Shown one piece after another: positions 34,830 to 37,144 of a stretch of 37,144 nucleotides of DNA. The notes beneath the pieces were generated by a model. The model saw nothing but the letters and a program-made list of their open reading frames with translations. It made no database searches and was not told where the DNA came from. This DNA is from Aquabacterium sp. A7-Y (lineage in GTDB: Bacteria; Pseudomonadota; Gammaproteobacteria; Burkholderiales; Burkholderiaceae_C). Numbering within the stretch: position 1 is the first letter of the stretch; the number at the start of each line of letters is the position of its first letter. The stretch covers positions 1-37,144 of the forward strand of contig NZ_JAPFBW010000050.1 in NCBI RefSeq assembly GCF_026153205.1, written 5' to 3'. The position numbers and the translations under genes were made by a program.

Positions 34830-35894
34830 ATGGAATCTTCTCAGCGCATCGATCACGCCCCGGTGGTGCTCGACATTGCCGGCACCCGCTTGAACGACGA
34901 CGACCGGCGCCGCCTCCAGCACCCGCTCACCGGCGGGCTCATCCTGTTCGCGCGCAACTGGCAGGACCGCCAGCAGCTCACCGAGCTGACCGCCGAGATC
35001 AAGGCCATCCGGCCGGACGTGCTGGTCTGCGTGGACCACGAAGGCGGCCGGGTGCAGCGCTTCCGCACCGATGGTTTCACCCATCTGCCGCCGATGCGGG
35101 TGCTGGGCGAGTTGTGGATGCAGGACGCGATGCTCGCCACCGACGCGGCCACCGCCTGCGGCCATGTGCTGGCAGCCGAGCTGCGCGCCTGCGGGGTCGA
35201 TTTCAGCTTCACGCCGGTGCTGGACCTCGACCATGGCCCGAGCGGCGTGATTGGCGACCGCGCCTTCCATCGCGACGCCCGCGTCGCGACCCTGCTGGCC
35301 AAGAGCGTGATGCACGGCCTGCTGCTGGCCGGCATGCAGTCCTGCGGCAAGCACTTCCCTGGCCACGGTTATGTCGCGGCCGACTCGCACGTCGACGTGC
35401 CGGTGGACAAGCGCTCGCTCAAGGCCATCCTGGCTGACGACGCCAAACCCTACGAGTGGCTCAGCACCTCGCTGGCTTCGGTGATGCCGGCCCACGTGAT
35501 CTATCCCAAGGTGGACAGCCAGCCGGCAGGCTTCTCCAGCCGCTGGCTGCAAGACATCCTGCGCACCCGGCTCGGCTTCACCGGCGCGATCTTCAGCGAC
35601 GACCTCAGCATGCAGGGCGCCAAGGTGGTGGGCAGCTTCCTCGATGGCGCGCTTGCCGCGCTCAACGCCGGTTGCGACCTGGTGCTGTTGTGCAACCAGT
35701 CGCTCGAAGCAGGTGGCGCGGCTGTCGACGAACTGCTCGACGGCCTGGAGGCTGCCCAGGACGCCGGCCGCTGGCAGGCCAGCCCGGACAGCGAGGCGCG
35801 CCGGCTCGACCTGCTGCCCCAGACCGCACCGGTCGCCTGGGACGATCTGATGCACCGGCCGGCCTACCAGCAGGCGCTGGCGCGCTTGCCCTGA
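34830..35894 (+). CDS. nagZ: Beta-N-acetylhexosaminidase NagZ
   Basis: A 354-residue cytoplasmic GH3 enzyme of peptidoglycan recycling, removing GlcNAc from anhydro-muropeptides. CVDHEGGRVQRFR, the dyad Asp185/His187 in KHFPGHGYVAADSHVDVP, and the nucleophile Asp257 in IFSDDLSMQGA are visible. Starts four nt after the acpS stop and ends the long lepA-nagZ gene run. A bidirectional terminator follows. Confidence 0.96.
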   Translation: MESSQRIDHAPVVLDIAGTRLNDDDRRRLQHPLTGGLILFARNWQDRQQLTELTAEIKAIRPDVLVCVDHEGGRVQRFRTDGFTHLPPMRVLGELWMQDAMLATDAATACGHVLAAELRACGVDFSFTPVLDLDHGPSGVIGDRAFHRDARVATLLAKSVMHGLLLAGMQSCGKHFPGHGYVAADSHVDVPVDKRSLKAILADDAKPYEWLSTSLASVMPAHVIYPKVDSQPAGFSSRWLQDILRTRLGFTGAIFSDDLSMQGAKVVGSFLDGALAALNAGCDLVLLCNQSLEAGGAAVDELLDGLEAAQDAGRWQASPDSEARRLDLLPQTAPVAWDDLMHRPAYQQALARLP

Positions 35895-35923
35895 GCGCGG
35901 CGACCGTCCGGCTCACCGCAACG

Positions 35924-35960
35924 AAAAACGCCGCCCGGGCTGGCCCGAGGCGGCGTTTTT
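35924..35960. terminator. Bidirectional rho-independent terminator between nagZ and rne
   Basis: AAAAACGCCGCC (35924-35935) pairs with GGCGGCG followed by five T (35949-35960). The inner segments CGGGC and GCCCG extend the stem. The A-run on the left becomes a U-run on the minus strand, so it can end both nagZ and the convergent RNase E transcript. Confidence 0.9.
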
Positions 35961-36035
35961 GTTGACCGGCTCCCGCCACCCGGGAGGGCGGGGCGGGCCG
36001 GATGCCGGAGCCGCTCGCACGGCTCGGCCCGACCC

Positions 36036-37144
36036 TCAGGCGTGAGGCGCCTTCGACTCGAAGGGAAGGTTCAGCTCGCGCAGGTCGGTGCGGGTCTCGA
36101 CCAGCACCAGCGGGCCCTGGTCCAGTGCGACCACCGGCTTGCGCTCGCGCGGCACGCGGGCCGGCTTCGGCTCGCGAGCGATGCTTTCCTGGGCGGCGCG
36201 GACCTTGTCGGCGTCGGAGTTGACCCACTCCAGGCCGGCCTGGCTGGCGACACCACGCAGCTCGTCCAGCGCCAGCACGAAGGGCGGGACCGTCGCGGGC
36301 GGGGCGGCCACCGGCGCCTTGGCCACCGGGGCTGCCGCGGGAGCGGCCACCGGCTCGGCCGGCGTCGCGGCGGCGGCCGGCAGGTCCTGCGGCGTGGCCG
36401 GCTCGCCTTCGATCACCTCGGCTTCGGAGACCTGCTCGGTGCCGCCGTCGACGGCGGCTTCCACGCCGTCCTGCTCGCGGCGTTCGCGGCGGAAGCGGTC
36501 GCGGCCTCGGCCGCGCCGCCGGCCTTCGCCCTCGCGCGGCGTGCCTTCTTCGGCGCCGGCTTCAGCGCCGGTGAGGAACTCGCTGGCGGCCTCGGCGGCT
36601 GCCACGGCCAGGGGCTCGACATCAGCGGCCGGCGTCGGATCCAGCCCGGCCTCGGCGCTCACGCCCTCAGCACCCTCGAACCCGCCTTCGCGCTCCCGGC
36701 GACCGCGCCCGCCACGGCGGCGACGGCGGCCTTCGCGCTGTTGTTCCTCGGCCGCAGCCTCGATCGCACCGTCCTGCGGCACGGTGTCGGCAAAACCGTG
36801 TTGCACCTCGGGCAGTTCGGCCGTCTCGGTCGGTGCGATGGCTTCACGCTCGCGCTCGGGGCGCGGGCCGCGGCGGCCTTCGCCGCGCGGGGCGCGGGCT
36901 TCCTGGCCGGCGCCGGCTTCGCGGGCGTCCGCCGGGCGGTTGTCGCGCGGGGCGCGTTCGCGGCGCGGGGTTTCGGCGCCGGCTTCGGCGTCGACCGGCA
37001 GCTCGGGGCGCTCGGCGCCTCGCGCACCACGCTGGTCGCGGTCGCGGTCGCGGTCGCGGTCGCGGTTGCGAGCTTCGCCACGGCCTTCGCCGCCGCGGCC
37101 TTCACCTCGGGCCTCACCGCGGTTGTCGCGGCGGCCTCGCGGCG
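36036..37144 (-). CDS. rne: Ribonuclease E, C-terminal part (5' end outside window)
   Basis: The frame stays open to the right edge, giving the last 369 residues. These form the non-catalytic scaffold: an Arg/Glu/Gly-rich block with five Arg-Asp repeats, then RRRRRGGRGRRERE, a second Arg block (RRRGRGRDRFRRERREQ), an Ala/Pro stretch (PVAAPAAAPVAKAPVAAP) and a conserved end (LRGVASQAGLEWVNSDADKV, GPLVLVETRTDLRELNLPF). This tail type, with WVNSDA and VETR near the end, is usual for RNase E of Burkholderiales. The catalytic S1 and DNase I-like domains are not in view. Confidence is limited by the missing N-terminus. Confidence 0.87.
   Translation of the reverse strand, partial: PRGRRDNRGEARGEGRGGEGRGEARNRDRDRDRDRDQRGARGAERPELPVDAEAGAETPRRERAPRDNRPADAREAGAGQEARAPRGEGRRGPRPEREREAIAPTETAELPEVQHGFADTVPQDGAIEAAAEEQQREGRRRRRGGRGRREREGGFEGAEGVSAEAGLDPTPAADVEPLAVAAAEAASEFLTGAEAGAEEGTPREGEGRRRGRGRDRFRRERREQDGVEAAVDGGTEQVSEAEVIEGEPATPQDLPAAAATPAEPVAAPAAAPVAKAPVAAPPATVPPFVLALDELRGVASQAGLEWVNSDADKVRAAQESIAREPKPARVPRERKPVVALDQGPLVLVETRTDLRELNLPFESKAPHA
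37035..37070 (-). repeat. Hexanucleotide repeat inside rne
   Basis: Five perfect tandem copies of GTCGCG (37035-37064) plus one variant GTTGCG. On the minus strand it encodes alternating Arg-Asp. The repeats are in frame, so gain or loss of copies would change tail length without a frameshift. Confidence 0.85.

Overview
The window is about 37 kb of GC-rich (roughly 70%) bacterial chromosome, densely packed with genes. Gene content and order point to a betaproteobacterium of the order Burkholderiales (a Rubrivivax/Leptothrix/Roseateles-like lineage is my inference). The evidence is the rpmF-plsX-fabHDG-acpP-fabF cluster running into rpoE-rseA-rseB-mucD, then lepA-lepB-DUF4845-rnc-era-recO-pdxJ-acpS-nagZ, and convergent to that an RNase E gene with a long Arg/Ala/Pro/Glu-rich tail. 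I saw no tRNA, rRNA, CRISPR array, insertion sequence or prophage.

Layout. 1-2440: end of a DUF3108 gene, an unknown 161-residue protein, and an enoyl-CoA hydratase. 2437-4475 (minus): lysS, translationally coupled to a PNPOx-like flavoprotein. 4612-13187 (plus): an eight-gene lipid-linked glycan cluster (flippase, hexapeptide acyltransferase, GT4, GT2, methyltransferase, DegT aminotransferase, initiating phosphosugar transferase, WbpM/PglF-like dehydratase). 13314-14771: a RhlE-type RNA helicase. 14794-16214 (minus): a YceF-type Maf pyrophosphatase coupled to a RsmI-superfamily methyltransferase. 16271-22841: yceD, rpmF and the type II fatty acid synthesis genes. 22862-27257: a small membrane protein and the envelope-stress sigma factor, its anti-sigma partners and a periplasmic protease. 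27258-27838: the only long gene-free stretch, with two terminator-like hairpins, DnaA-box-like sites and a candidate 66-nt small RNA. 27839-35894: lepA through nagZ. 36036-37144 (minus): C-terminal part of RNase E.

How the genes fit together. The fab genes make and use malonyl-ACP; AcpS loads the ACP with phosphopantetheine and PlsX links acyl-ACP to phospholipid synthesis. RpoE, RseA, RseB and MucD form an envelope-stress circuit. LepB, NagZ and the glycan cluster also act at the envelope. LepA, RNase III, Era, RhlE, RNase E and L32 belong to ribosome and RNA metabolism.

Most unusual sequence features. (1) A 28-nt module occurs twice (7698-7725 and 13212-13239). It carries a ribosome binding site and an AATGA stop/start overlap, and in both places it ends a mini-ORF whose last residues are RSTE(V/L)SQ. 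At the first site it lies between two copies of the next gene's start. (2) A candidate small RNA, with its own -10 element, two stems and a strong terminator, lies ahead of lepA. (3) The rpmF, acpP and lysS promoters share a -10 plus initially transcribed sequence. (4) Two convergent gene pairs have hairpins that contain both stop codons.
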